From Topomyia yanbarensis (taxonomy: Eukaryota; Arthropoda; Insecta; Diptera; Culicidae): 64,000 nucleotides of DNA. Shown one piece after another: positions 1 to 11,400 of this stretch. Position numbers and translations under genes: made by a program. The DNA lies in NCBI RefSeq assembly GCF_030247195.1, contig NC_080671.1, positions 208,571,993-208,635,992 on the forward strand, written 5' to 3'. Under the pieces are notes generated by a model, which did no database searches, was not told the DNA's origin, and was given only the letters and a program-made list of their open reading frames with translations. The number at the start of each line of letters is the position of its first letter. Position 1 is the first letter of the stretch.

Positions 1-2720
1 TAGAAGTTAATTAGTTTAAAGTAGTGTTACCAGTGCAGTAATTTTTCATTATCAATTGAAATATTTCAATGATAATGAGAATGGCAACCATTCAGTTTCC
101 ATTTGTTCCTATTCACTCGATTGATTTTGACATACTTCTTCAAATGAAATACTAAAATTCCTCTTCAATTGAATGGAAGCATGTGTTCATTTGAAACATT
201 TTATCCTATGGAAGTCGATGTAAGCATGAAATGATGTTACTAAAAGTTCACTCCGAATACAAAGGCGTAGCGAACGAAACATATACCAGTCAAACGAACG
301 AAAATGAACTATAAACTATACAGTCCTATGCAAATTATTTCACACACACTACTTGGGGTTTGTTCCTACAATTATTACGGCCAAATAGTTTTGGTTGCCA
401 GGTGTTGGACGCTCGTAGGACCAAAGTGCATCGTATCGGACTAACAGGAGGACGAGATGAACTATTCTAATGCCAGCTATCATGATATCACACTAATGCA
501 GATTTGTAAATATGTTCTTTATACATAGCTATAGAGTTCTATGCAAATCATTTCACTCACACTACTTGGGGGTTTGTTTTCCTCCAGCTGTCATATGTAA
601 AACTGTCAGTTAACTCAAACGTTTTAAATAGCTTGCCTAACGTATTTATGATGGTGCTCTGTGCCACTGTGAAACTTCTGCCGGAGACGTACAATACCGG
701 TTGGTCGGGATCCACCCTGCAAATAATCCGACCGAAAAGCTCTTTTCGATTTGTTTTCCTCCATCTATCAGAACATTGTGATAGGTAGAGGAAAACAAAT
801 CGTGAACACACTAAAGCATTTACTGATTGTCAAGTATTCTATACATACCATGGTATTGAATAAATGGTAGGCATATTTTCGAAAGTAAAAGTAAATCGGA
901 AAAACGTATTGCTTTTTAGGGGAATTTATCGACAATACTCATTGTATTATTTTATTTCATCACATTTACGGATTATTGGCAATTCTCTATAACAATTGCG
1001 AATTATTTCATAATCATTAAGACATATAAAAGTAATTCTGATACACCCTATCCTTTACTAATACATCTTGATGCAACAGAAGCAATGCACTGTAAAAAAA
1101 TCATATCATTCATTCAATTATTTCCACACATGATGAAGCGCAAATATCAACAAAATGATTCTAAAACACTTCTACAAAATCCCCAAAATTTTTGTCAAAC
1201 CCTAATGTTTTATCACATAAACATAGTAGCACAGTGATTTCTATTAGTTTCCTTTTGAATTTAATTCCATTGAAATTTCTGAGATTTACCTTGCACTTTG
1301 CACCAGTATTTTGTAACAGTGCGTTCGACTAGAGCATTATATGTAAACAAAAGTATAGCTCAAAATGTAGAATGTGTGGTGTGAAACAAAGTCCAATGGT
1401 TTAAACTCTATAACGACTTGTACATTGCTAAAATGGGAGAATCAAGTGGTAAGTGGACAGCCAAGCATATTCTGTTTCCATACTTTTTATATTTTCTTTG
1501 GTTTCAGCAAAAGAACTTACGCTATGGAGAAGTGTGTCAGTTTGCAGTTCAAAAATTTAGATTTCTACTTGGTGTGTATAATGATCCGTCCGTCCGGGAG
1601 GTGGTCCAGTAAGGGCAGTCAGGAACTCCAGATACTTGAAAAACACCCGCAGTTTACTGGATTGTTCCGATAATGCTTTGGGATAAAATAGACTGACATG
1701 TCAGGCTGATTTGTTGGAATGTGCGACGTGTATTGCATTGAAGGTGAGTTCTCAGTGGTTTCATTTGAGTAATGCTTAATTCGTATTTTCTCGTCGATTT
1801 AAGGAGCTCAAACTTGACAAACGGTTCTGAATCACTGGTGGAATGATGATAGCAAAGTCGTTGGATTTGAGGCTTGTTACAGCAGGTCGTGGGCGACTCT
1901 TGTCGCGTTGTGTATTATTTGTGATCATTGATCATCATCATTGCAGTATTGAAGTTTCGCAAAATTGAGTGCTGAAGCTCTTGCAAGTAATATTTCCAAT
2001 TTGCAGAGCCCAAACAAAATACATTTAAAATTAAATCATAAACTTTGTTTTCAATGAGATTGAATAAGAAAGAAAGTTTTCTCTTGTGTGTGTTGTGGAT
2101 AAAAATGACAACATCAGCTTGCTTAAATTGGACGGAAACCAATTTGAGTGCGTCTTTAGAAAACAGATTTGGATTCTAGATAAGCATAGATGATTGGTGG
2201 ATATTATGCAGGTTCATTTCGATGTTGTAATCGCTGCTTTATCCGCTCTCCTCTTTAGGCTTCGTATGTGTTTCTTCTCCCAGCTGCTGCGCGTAGTTTG
2301 ATTTGTCAGTCTGCTAACCACAGAATGCAGAATTTGGTACAGTGTGTACGGCATGTACCCGGCGAAGCAAATCAAACTTCCGGCGTTTCAAAGAATTTGC
2401 TCACAGCATGTTTTCGGATACTCATATACTATTACTGTAATACAAACACATACTAATGAAATATATTTCATATGCTTATTTTACTTAAAAAATATGGCAT
2501 TAAGCCGTAATATAACTGAATATGAAACGGATTTCTGTTTCAATCGCATGTTTGAATAGGAGAGACTTTGGTTTTCTATTACTATAATGGGAGTAATGAG
2601 TGTTAGGCCAGTTCAAGTGACGATGCTGTGCGAATACAAAGAAAATGAAACTTGTGGTGTTATTTATTAGTTGTGATTATATATATTTTGTGAAGCAAAA
2701 CTAATATTAAAAATTTACAT
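1..2720. other. Flank with no recognised gene
   Basis: AT-rich sequence with no convincing coding region. A direct repeat of about 45 bp occurs at 324-368 and again at 537-583 (shared core ctatgcaaat...cactacttgggg). A near-palindromic hairpin lies at 748-801. The stretch 572-740 read on the minus strand has a protein-like open frame of about 60 codons that I do not recognise. At 1435-1505 there is a GT...AG pair after a short ATG frame, but the spliced product would be only about 22 residues. On the minus strand this region is the downstream flank of the hAT transposase gene. Confidence 0.5.
748..801. repeat. 23-bp-arm hairpin
   Basis: The arm gatttgttttcctccatcta at 748 is mirrored by its near-perfect reverse complement ending at 801, with an 8-base loop (771-778). 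A third, direct copy of the ttgttttcctcca motif lies at about 574. The three copies suggest a small foldback or MITE fragment, but no target-site duplication was found. Confidence 0.5.
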
Positions 2721-2837
2721 TTAGTTAAACTCTGGGTTCGACTGTGAATTGTTTTCTTGGGGAATGGAGTCACAGTTGTAAGTGGTTGCAATAGTTTGCT
2801 CGTAAATATCCTCATTCAATTTGACAAGTAGAATGTG
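2721..2837 (-). pseudogene. C-terminal tail of the hAT transposase, cut off by gypsy1
   Basis: Read on the minus strand from 2837, this piece continues the reading frame that stops abruptly at the gypsy1 boundary near 17178. The combined codons give ...EHILLVKLNEDIYE..., which resembles the end of the hAT C-terminal dimerisation domain, and run to a TAA at 2721-2723. The join uses one copy of the 4-bp TSD (TGTG on the plus strand). This places the gypsy1 insertion inside the last exon of the hAT gene. The tail after the dimerisation domain is short and polar. The junction is seen directly in the sequence; the domain name rests on family knowledge. Confidence 0.8.
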
Positions 2838-3830
2838 TGTAACCTGCGGGGTCGTTACTCCCAGCACTTATGAGACCCCCCTCTACACTTCTCAGGGAAG
2901 GCTTGCGGTCGCAAACTATTGCCAAGAAAACGCTTGTTTGACCTTCAAGTAAAAACCCACTATATTTCCGGATATCGATGTCACTTTTTATTCTTCTGTT
3001 GGTTGAGCACTTTTCCCACTTTCTTAAGCTACTCCTACCTCGGGTGCCGATGGTGGCACTACACCTGCTGTTGTTTCGGGGCCCCTTCTGCTACTGCAGC
3101 TTCGCCGTCGTGCTCAGTGGTGTTCACAGTTTCCGTCGTAGCTCGCGGAATCTACGCTGGTTATTAACGGCGTCTCGTTGCCTGTAGAAGGACCTTGGTA
3201 ACCCTGCTGTGCTGGCCTGAATGTGGTGACGTATCCAGGCAGCTTTTAGGAGGCCGGTAGGAATGGCGTCGGCCTTGACTCCGCGATGGTGGTCGCAACT
3301 ATATCGCGCTTTTATGATGGTTGACGGGTCGGGAAACTCCGGCGGTCTAGCACGCTCTGGAGGTTTCCTAGGGTAAAACCGAAGGGTCCTGGTTGTCTTC
3401 TCCTTATTCGCTTCCTCTTTCGTCACTTAAATGCAATCACTGCTCAAAACTTTATCTTCCACTTAAACTTTTCGTACCGCTTTGCTAGGTGGTTACCAGG
3501 CTAATGGCGTATTTAGTCCTGGTCGTTCACCTCGAACCTCGACCGTTGACCCCTCAGTCGTCCACATATTCCGCCCCATGCTGTCCTTATAGTTGTGTGG
3601 TTATCGCCACCCTCCATGGCCGCCTACTTCCTTCGATATGCGCTACCAGTGGTGGGTGGTGGAAACTGCTGCATGTGATGGATGGCTGCGTGCTATGTGG
3701 GTGTTGGGTGGGCTGCTTACCGTTAGATCTTACATTTATTTTCTTGACACTCACTATACACAAATAAACACAAAAATTACGAAACGCGAAAATCTCAACA
3801 GTCTTGGACGAAACTAAACCACTTGTTAAA
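2838..3830 (-). repeat. gypsy1 3' LTR
   Basis: 993 bp, nearly identical to 16194-17177. It begins TGTAACC on the plus strand. Its inner terminus reads GTTAAA instead of GTTACA, a point change at 3829. Compared with the other LTR it carries a small replacement near 3735-3755. Both LTRs keep a 100-codon open frame on the minus strand (3124-3426 here); this looks like chance, but it is conserved between the copies. Confidence 0.93.
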
Positions 3831-3842
3831 CTCTCCCCCAAC
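3831..3842 (-). other. gypsy1 polypurine tract
   Basis: Directly inside the 3' LTR the minus strand reads GTTGGGGGAGAG, a purine run in the position expected for the plus-strand primer of an LTR retrotransposon. Confidence 0.75.
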
Positions 3843-5285
3843 TCGGGTAAAAAATATTAGTGAAGCTAATATTTTTTTAAATCACAAATACACAAGAACA
3901 CTAGTTAATTGACGCGTACCTCTGAACCAAACATTCAGGAACAAAAATTTACAGATCACTTCTTATTTTTTTAGCTCTGTATAACAAAACGAAATTTTGA
4001 TATTTTTTTGTTATCCTTTAAAAGGGTCAAGTGTCGCTAGAGAAAGAATCGCATTTTACTTTTCAGTGTTACTTGGGTCGGGGTCATAAGTAATCATTGT
4101 TGGTAATCCAACTCCTCACTGTTTCAAGGTCGAAACCTGTTACTGACCATCAACATCTTACCATTCCGGTCTTCAGCGAACCCAAAACACTGTTATACAC
4201 AACCAAAACTGACGAGAAACGAATTAAAATATTTATACAAGTCTATTTACAAAATTTAAAAATTCGAACAAAATCATGCATTTTTTTTGTTTTAAAAATA
4301 TTTTTATAATTTTTTTTTTGAACGTAATAATTATATTCCGGAATTATTTCTATACAAATTATTTACCAAGTCGCGCCAAGGCACGGTGTGAAATATTTCT
4401 CCGCGGAGTGAAACATTTCATTATGTCGGAGTTGCACTGCTCTAACCAACTCTACATGCGCATTTTGTGATAACGTTATCATTTTCATCTGTGTATGTGA
4501 TTATTTCGCTGAATCGAGCTGTCAAGACCTATCAAACTATTCTGCTATTGTAAAACGTAATGATGTGGCTTGATGGGGTTTTAGCTAGAATCAGGATAAG
4601 TGCGCACTTATTATTCTGGTTATTCTAGGTAGAAGTCCATCTAAGCTAAAAATATGAGGATTTTTATGCAATCTGGCACAGGTAAGTATTAATCTTATTG
4701 TTATTATTTGTTAGATCTGCATGATATTTGCTATTTGGTATTTCGTTTCAACATAACCAATTGGATATGTGGAAACCTTGTGTTCGTTTGCATTATATTG
4801 TTCTGTTCGTAGGTTCCAAGGTCGTTGTCGCAGTTCTGCTGATCACACATTTCTATAGCATGATCATCATCCGTAACTTGTATTACAACATTAGATGCCT
4901 ATTTGCAATATTGCATACAAGTTATTTAGTGCATGTATTGCATTTTCAATCTATTTTATATTTCATAATATTCCTCCTTTCTACAACTCTAAATTTTCCG
5001 TTTTCGAGATCTCTTTCCTTTTTCTACAATCTAAAACATCTAAAATTCACAACAAATTCTTTGATTTCCGGCCTTTGTTTCGTTGCAACGATTTGGATAA
5101 TTGGCTAAATCCACCCTTTTTGGCGAAAACTAGTTCCTTCTCTGATCTGAGACATCGTGAGTGAATTTGAGCTGATTTTCCAGACGAATATGTTTTCGGA
5201 AAATTGCCTCCTCCAGCTCGCATTCTCATTTCTCAGGAACTAGAGTTCCTCCCTCTCTTCTTTGCGTGCATTTCACATCACTTGA
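3843..5285 (-). other. gypsy1 3' non-coding region
   Basis: About 1.4 kb between the integrase stop and the polypurine tract. Very AT-rich around 4260-4360. Open frames here are short, unrelated to envelope proteins and lack a plausible start, so I call no gene. The part nearest pol (5047-5229) has an open minus-strand frame that could be a decayed tail of the polyprotein. Confidence 0.5.
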
Positions 5286-6985
5286 TTATGCTTTCAAGTC
5301 AGCTGCTGAAAATACTCCCAACCGTTTTCCTTTTAGGTCCGAGACCTCATAGGAACTGGAGCCTTTTTTCGCCATTATAATACACGGAACATACTGTGGA
5401 CCCAACTTGGCGTTGAAGATTTTGCTTGCTGACGATTGACCAAAGGTTCGCTTGAAGACCCTCTGACCAATGTCGAAGGTTGGTGAGTATCGCTTGTGGC
5501 GCAAATCGCATTGCCGCTTTGTACTTTCGTGGCATTTACGAAGGTTTTCTCTCACCAACTCGAAACTCTTTCTGCTCACTCCTCTCAATCTTTCCATCCT
5601 CTCTTCCTCAGATAGTACTCTATCCTCCTCTAACCGATGATCCGACCCTCGTGTTACCATTTCATGTCCGAAAATAATGCGATAGGGGGTAAATTTGGTC
5701 GAAGCATGTACAGTGTTGTTGAGAATGTATTCCATCTCAGAGATTTTAGTATCCCACAGTTGTTGGTCTTGGCGGACGTAAGTGCGTATCATCGCGTTGA
5801 TCGTCCTGTTCAAGCGTTCTGCTGGGTTGGCTTGACTCCGATGTCGCGCGTTCGCCCAGTGTTGAATTTCATATTTCAGCAACAAATTCTGAAATTCTTT
5901 GGACAGAAACGTTGTTGCATTGTCCGTAATGACGAACTGAGGTACGGAAAACTTTCGCAACCACCTGTCTTCCAGAATGCAGCATAGACTAACAGACGAA
6001 ATCTTCTTCACCGGAACAAGCATGCAATATTTAGAAAATATGTCCATAACGACCAATAAATGTGCATTGCCCTGCTTGCTTCGGGGAAGTGACTGTATGT
6101 AGTCCATGCATATAATCTGGAAAGGTCTCGTTGCCACCCTTTGCTTACCCATTTCTGGAGTTGTTGATTTTGTGGAATGTTTATTTTCCTTACAAGGTAC
6201 ACAGTTACTAATGTGCATTTTCAGGTCAGCACTCATACGCGGCCAATAGTACCTTCTTTTAAGCTTTTCGATACATTTCTCGAAACTGATGTGCAAGTTA
6301 GCATCGTGTTCTTGCTCTACTATTCGGAAACGAGCTGATTCTGGAACACACTCATTCCATTCGAACCGGTAGTCCAAAACGTCGGACCGGGTGGACACAA
6401 ATTTGTACAATTTCCCGCCGTCGATCCGGGAGTCGATGTACTTCTCGGGATCTGTTTCGACTGCCTCATATAAATTCCTGTACCATCCATCTCCTACCTC
6501 CACCTCAAGTACTTCAATCGACCTTGACAGAGCATCCGGGACTATATTCTCCTTCCCTTTCCTGTGTCTGACTTCCATGTCGTACTGTTGGAGAGTAATG
6601 CTCCAGCGGCTCAAACGTGAAGACGACTTCCATTTGGCTTTCATAATGAAAGTTAATGCCGATGAGTCTGTCACGAGAGTGAATCTGGTACCCTCAATAT
6701 AGCAACGGAACTTCTCTATACAGCGAAGGGCGGCTAACCCTTCCTTCTCTGCTGCGTGATAGTTTAGTTCGGCGCCTTTGAGCTTTTCCGAGTGGTACGC
6801 AATCACTCGCTCTTCCCCACCTTGAACTTGAGTAAGCACACCAGCAAGAGCGGAATCACTGGCGTCGGTTTGAACGCAAAACGGGAGGCTAAAATCTGGG
6901 TTAGCCATCACAGGAGCTGAGATCAGTCTCTCCTTGATGGCTTGAAAAGCTTCTTCTGCTGCCTCAGTCCACCGCACCCTCCCGG
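5286..6985 (-). pseudogene. gypsy1 pol: RNase H and integrase
   Basis: A long minus-strand frame (563 codons from its first ATG at 6977). It covers RNase H (QTDASDSALAG, then ...LVTDSSALTFIM and PDALSRS, about residues 35-150), the integrase zinc region (HDANLH near residue 225, CVPCKENK near 260), and the integrase core with MDYIQ, ITDNATTF and NPAERLNR supplying the D, D and E residues. The frame ends with a GPY/F-like segment (LGPQYVP). These act in the cytoplasmic particle and at integration. The frame is open but is separated from the upstream RT piece by a one-base shift around 6985, so it is part of a broken polyprotein rather than a free gene. Domain calls rest on motif recognition. 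Confidence 0.9.
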
Positions 6986-7330
6986 CTTGTTTTGCAACAA
7001 GTCGGTGAGAGGTGTGGTGAGTTCGCTAAACTTGTCGATGAACCTGCGGTAGTAATTAACCATACCGAGGAATCGTCTAAGAGATCTCACGGAACTAGGG
7101 GCTTCATATCCAAGAATCGCTCTAACTCGATCTGGATTAGGCCGAAGTCCGTCTTGGGATAAGATATAGCCCAGATAAGGCAGTTCGTAGCAGCAAAAGT
7201 TTGATTTATTCAAATTAATATGTAAATTAGCCTCCTTCAACCGTCCATCAGCATGTTGTCCAGAGATCTGTGAATTTTCTTGTGTATCTCGGGGCTCCAC
7301 GGATATGGATTTTTCCGCACTGGGTCTGCC
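6923..7330 (-). pseudogene. gypsy1 pol: RT remnant (fingers start, then thumb/connection)
   Basis: The RT begins in one frame with a YPWSPEIHKK-type start. It then jumps, at about 7241-7250, straight to the end of the palm/thumb (RLKEANLHINLNKSNF, then YLGYILSQDGL, then RRFLGMVNYYRRFI). The roughly 190 residues expected between these points, including the YxDD active site, are absent, and the frame changes across the junction. This is an internal deletion rather than sequence decay. Without that block no reverse transcription from this copy is possible. Confidence 0.85.
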
Positions 7331-7465
7331 CCTTCTTCTCCTCGATTTCTATTCTATGCTCTATCAAATCTGTTTTTCCGTATACCCCTGGACTAGCTAT
7401 CAAGATCATCTTTTTAACTTCCTCCAACTGTCTCTTTTGATCCTCGCTTAATTCTTCTTTATTTT

Positions 7466-7954
7466 CTAGGATATCTCCCTCACTAACGTCGACCGTTTCG
7501 ACGAAGTCCGTCCATTAAAAGTTATTGGTAAGTCGGTACATCCTAACACCTCTAAATTTTGTCCTGCTGCTGTCTTCAGATTAACATTCGTGGGTTTCCA
7601 TTTCAAATTTTGTTTTCTAATCAATTTCTTTCCTCCTATCTCTAACACTGTCCTCGCTGCACCACTATCAAGCAACCCAATGATGGAAATTCCTAACACC
7701 TCAACTTTTGCAAATGGTCTAGAGTCACCGTTGAGGGTTACGAGCACAGTAGCAATCTCTGCATCCCCGGTAACTTCTTCGTCCACTTTTGCATAACCAA
7801 GTTGTTGAAGTATTTCCGTCGAGTTCTCTTCCAATCTTTCGTGAGGTCTTGTGGCGCTATGCATTGGACTGTCTCGCCTCACTGAGTAGTCGTATGGTCG
7901 ATTTTTGACTGACAGTAAGGACAATCCTTGGTTGGAAAACCTGGGAATCCACAA
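7466..7954 (-). pseudogene. gypsy1 aspartic protease
   Basis: Contains GLLDSGAARTVL, the DSG active site of a retroviral-type aspartic protease, near residue 93 of the frame that opens at 7954. It overlaps the end of gag (stop at about 7879) in a different frame, the usual arrangement for a gag-pro ribosomal frameshift. Near 7505 a one-base shift moves the linker to RT into another frame. The linker then reads as an acidic/lysine-rich stretch up to about 7330. Confidence 0.82.
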
Positions 7955-8115
7955 CGTTCACAGAATACCATCCGCTTCTTAGGGCAATTCGCGTAACCGT
8001 GACCTTCTTCATGGCAATTGAAGCACATTCCTCTCCTTACGGGAATATATGCTCTTACGATCCTATGAAGGGCACTAGTTCCACTGGGACCTGCGATTGG
8101 ACTCTTTGACCTCTG
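7879..8115 (-). pseudogene. gypsy1 gag C-terminus (nucleocapsid)
   Basis: The frame holds a canonical zinc knuckle, CFNCHEEGHGYANC (7984-8025, C-x2-C-x4-H-x4-C). A second knuckle-like motif (7921-7962), CERCGFPGFPTKDC, has phenylalanine where the histidine should be. The frame runs unbroken into the TSD at 8103-8115 and continues on the far side of the nested LINE at 14133. This confirms that the LINE landed inside gag. Confidence 0.85.
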
Positions 8116-8437
8116 TTTTTTTTTTTTTTTTTCATACGTTTATTTGACACGGCATTTGCAATAGCTTTTTACGCCAGTTTCTTTTTTTACATAGCACGTT
8201 ACAAAAATCCTTAAGACTAATTTTAACTATACTAGTACTTTGTCTAAAACTAACACTGAAATCACTTTATTGTTTGCTTTTTTCCTTACATTGTTGTATT
8301 TCATACTGATCTAGTATTTTCGGGTGCATTTATTTACTTTTTTTCTGTTATTGTCTAAATTTAAAAACTAAATATTCTAGGACCCTTTAATTGGTGAATG
8401 ATTAGCCTTGGATGAGAGTATGAGGAGATGAATTTAA
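8116..8437 (-). other. I-type LINE 3' UTR and poly(A) tail
   Basis: About 300 bp after the ORF2 stop, ending in a 17-base A-run on the minus strand. The sequence next to the tail (cgtttatttgacacggcatt on the plus strand) resembles the tail-proximal part of the LINE fragment at 30586-30963. Confidence 0.75.
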
Positions 8438-11400
8438 TTAAATTTTGACAGACGCTGTTTTTAGAAAATGATAGATAAGTTCCATGTATAGAAGATCGCG
8501 ATACGCCAGGATGTCTCTAACAGGAACATGGATTGGTCTTCCTCGGACTTGTAAAGAATCTACTAATTGTGATCTGGCTTCACGATATTCAGTGCAGGAC
8601 CAAACAACATGCTCAATGTCATGGTAACCTTCTCCACAAGCACAATGATTACCCTCAGCGAGCCCAATACGACGGAGATGCGCATCTAAAGTATAATGAT
8701 TGGACATGAGCCTAGACATCACACGGATGAAGTCCCGAATTACATCCAATCCTTTGAACCATGCCTTCGTTGATACTTTAGGGGTAATTGAGTGTAGCCA
8801 TCGTCCCATATCTCCATTGTCCCAAGATGTTTGCCAACTAGCAAGTGTCCTCTGTCGAGAAGCGCTATAAAATTCATTGTAAGCGATGGGTCTTTCATAT
8901 ATTTCACCATCTAGTGCACCAATCTTGGCTAAATTATCAGCTTTCTCATTGCCCGCAATAGAGCAATGGGCGGGGAGCCACACTAGGGTAAATTTATAAC
9001 ATTTTCTTGTCAGGTTACTCAGAGATTCTCGTATCTTCCCCAAAAAGAATGGATCGTGATTATCAATCCTCTTTGAGCGTAGAGCTGCAATTGTGCTGAG
9101 ACTATCAGTGAGGATAAAGTAATGGTTCGGGGGTAAAGTATTAATTATTTGCAAACTATAGTGAACTGCTGCTAGTTCCGCTATATAAACAGAGGCGGGT
9201 TCTGCAAGTTTGAGAGAAATTGAAAAATTATTGTTGAAAATACCGAAACCAGTGGCCTCACTGATTCGTGACCCATCAGTGTAAAACATTTTAAGGCAGT
9301 CTATGTGTTGATATTTACTTGTGAATATTTTAGGGATCTCCCGCGAGCGTAGATGATCCGGAATTCCACGAATCTCTGCTTGCATGGACGTGTCGAAGAA
9401 TAAAGTGGATTCAGGAATATCTAGTATATTGACGTATGTGGGAACATATTTAGCAGGCGTTATTTCTTGTGACATGTGATTGAAATACACTGTCATGAAT
9501 CTGGTTTGGGGTTGAAGCTCGACAAGTCTTTCAAAATTTTCAATTACCAGTGGGTTCATAACCTCACATCGAATAAGTAAACGAGAAGAGAGATCCCAGA
9601 ATCGGTCTTTTAAAGGAAGAACTCCCGCTAGTACTTCAAGACTCATCGTATGGGTCGACTGCATGCAACCTAAGGCAATTCGTAAACAGCGATACTGTAT
9701 CCGTTCCAGTTTAATAATGTGAGTGTTCGCAGCTGAACGGAAACAGATGCACCCATATTCCATTACTGAAAGTATTGTTGTTTGATACAATCTTATCATG
9801 TCACTTGGATGAGAACCCCACCATGATCCAGTTATTGTTCGCAGAAAATTTATCCTTTGTTGGCATTTCGTTATTAGATACCTAATGTGGCCTCCCCATG
9901 TGCCTTTAGAATCGAACCAAATTCCAAGGTATTTAAAAGTCAGGACTTGGGCTATCGTTCTACCAACCAACTGAAGCTGAAGCTGAGCTGGATCACGCTT
10001 CCTTGAAAAAACAACCAACTCTGTTTTCTCCGTAGAGAAATCGATGCCTAACTTCAAAGCCCAACTTGATAAATTATCCAAACTATCTTGCAGTGGTTGT
10101 TGTAAATTTAAGGCTTTTGGTCCTGTAACAGAAACCACGCCATCATCTGCAAGTTGCCTTAGAGTGCATGGGCTGACAATACAATTATCAATATCATTCA
10201 CGTAAAAATTGTAGAGAAGGGGGCTTAAACAAGAACCTTGTGGGAGGCCCATGTAACTTATTCTGAATGTTGCCAAATCGCCATATGAAAAATGCATGTG
10301 CTTTTCTGACAATAAGTTGTATAAATAATTATTTAATATTGGTGAAAGACCACATTGATGTAGTTTCTCTGAGAGAACATCAATGGAAACAGAGTCGAAT
10401 GCTCCTTTTATGTCTAAGAACACAGACGCCATTTGTTCTTTTTTTGCGTAAGCTAGTTGGATTTCTGACGAAAGTAGCGCCAGACAATCATTCGTTCCCT
10501 TTCCCCTCCGAAAACCAAACTGGGTATCTGATAGCAAGCCGTTCGCCTCAACCCAATTGTCGAGACGTCGTAGGATAATTTTTTCCAACAATTTCCTGAT
10601 GCAGGATAGCATTGCAATCGGTCGATACGAGTTATGATCGGAGGCTGGTTTTCCCGGTTTTGGAATTGCGATAACTCTCACTTGTCTCCAGTCGTGCGGG
10701 ACAATGTTCTGCTCAAGAAGCTTATTGAATAAATTCAACAAGCGTCTTTTTGCTAGGTCAGGCAGATTCTTCACCAAGTTGAATTTAATTCTGTCTAGTC
10801 CCGGAGCATTATTGTTGCATGAGAGGAGTGCAATTGAGAATTCCATCATTGTCAAAGGCGAATCTATGAAATCGTTACTTGTGGGAGCATCGCGAGTGAT
10901 TTTCTGCGCAGGAGCAGAATCGGGACAAATTTTCTTGGCAAAATTAAATATCCAACGATTCGAAAAATCTTCGCTTTCATTAGTCACGTTTCGATTCCTC
11001 ATTCTTCTGGCTGTGTTCCAAAGAGTACTCATTGATGTTTCTCTTGACAAGCCATTAACGAAGTGTCTCCAATAACTAGATTTTTTGGCACGACGTATAC
11101 TGTCAAATTTGTTTTGCAAAATGAAATAATTTTCAAAGTTCTCACGTATACCCCCTTTCTGTTTCATAATTTCTTTGTAGGCAACTTGTTTAGCTTCATA
11201 TGCATCAGAGCACTCTTTGTCCCACCAAGGATTAGGGGGCCGTCTATGTATTGTCATTCCAGGATTGCATTTCGTTTGGGCTTGTTCTGCTGCTTCAACA
11301 ATTAAACCCGCTAGGAATTCATATTCTTCGGTAGGGGGTAGCTCTTCTGTCGAAGCAAGAGAAGTGGAAATTAATGTTTCGTATGTTTTCCAATCAATAT

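Noticed and set aside
1374..1673. Small spliced gene near 1.4 kb
   Set aside because: A GT...AG pair exists after an ATG, but the product would be about 22 residues and nothing supports conservation.
4728..5164. Plus-strand hydrophobic frames
   Set aside because: Antisense to the gypsy1 3' region, composition-driven phenylalanine/leucine content, no recognisable domain.
3843..5285. env gene of gypsy1
   Set aside because: No open frame with signal peptide, fusion or transmembrane pattern on the element's strand.
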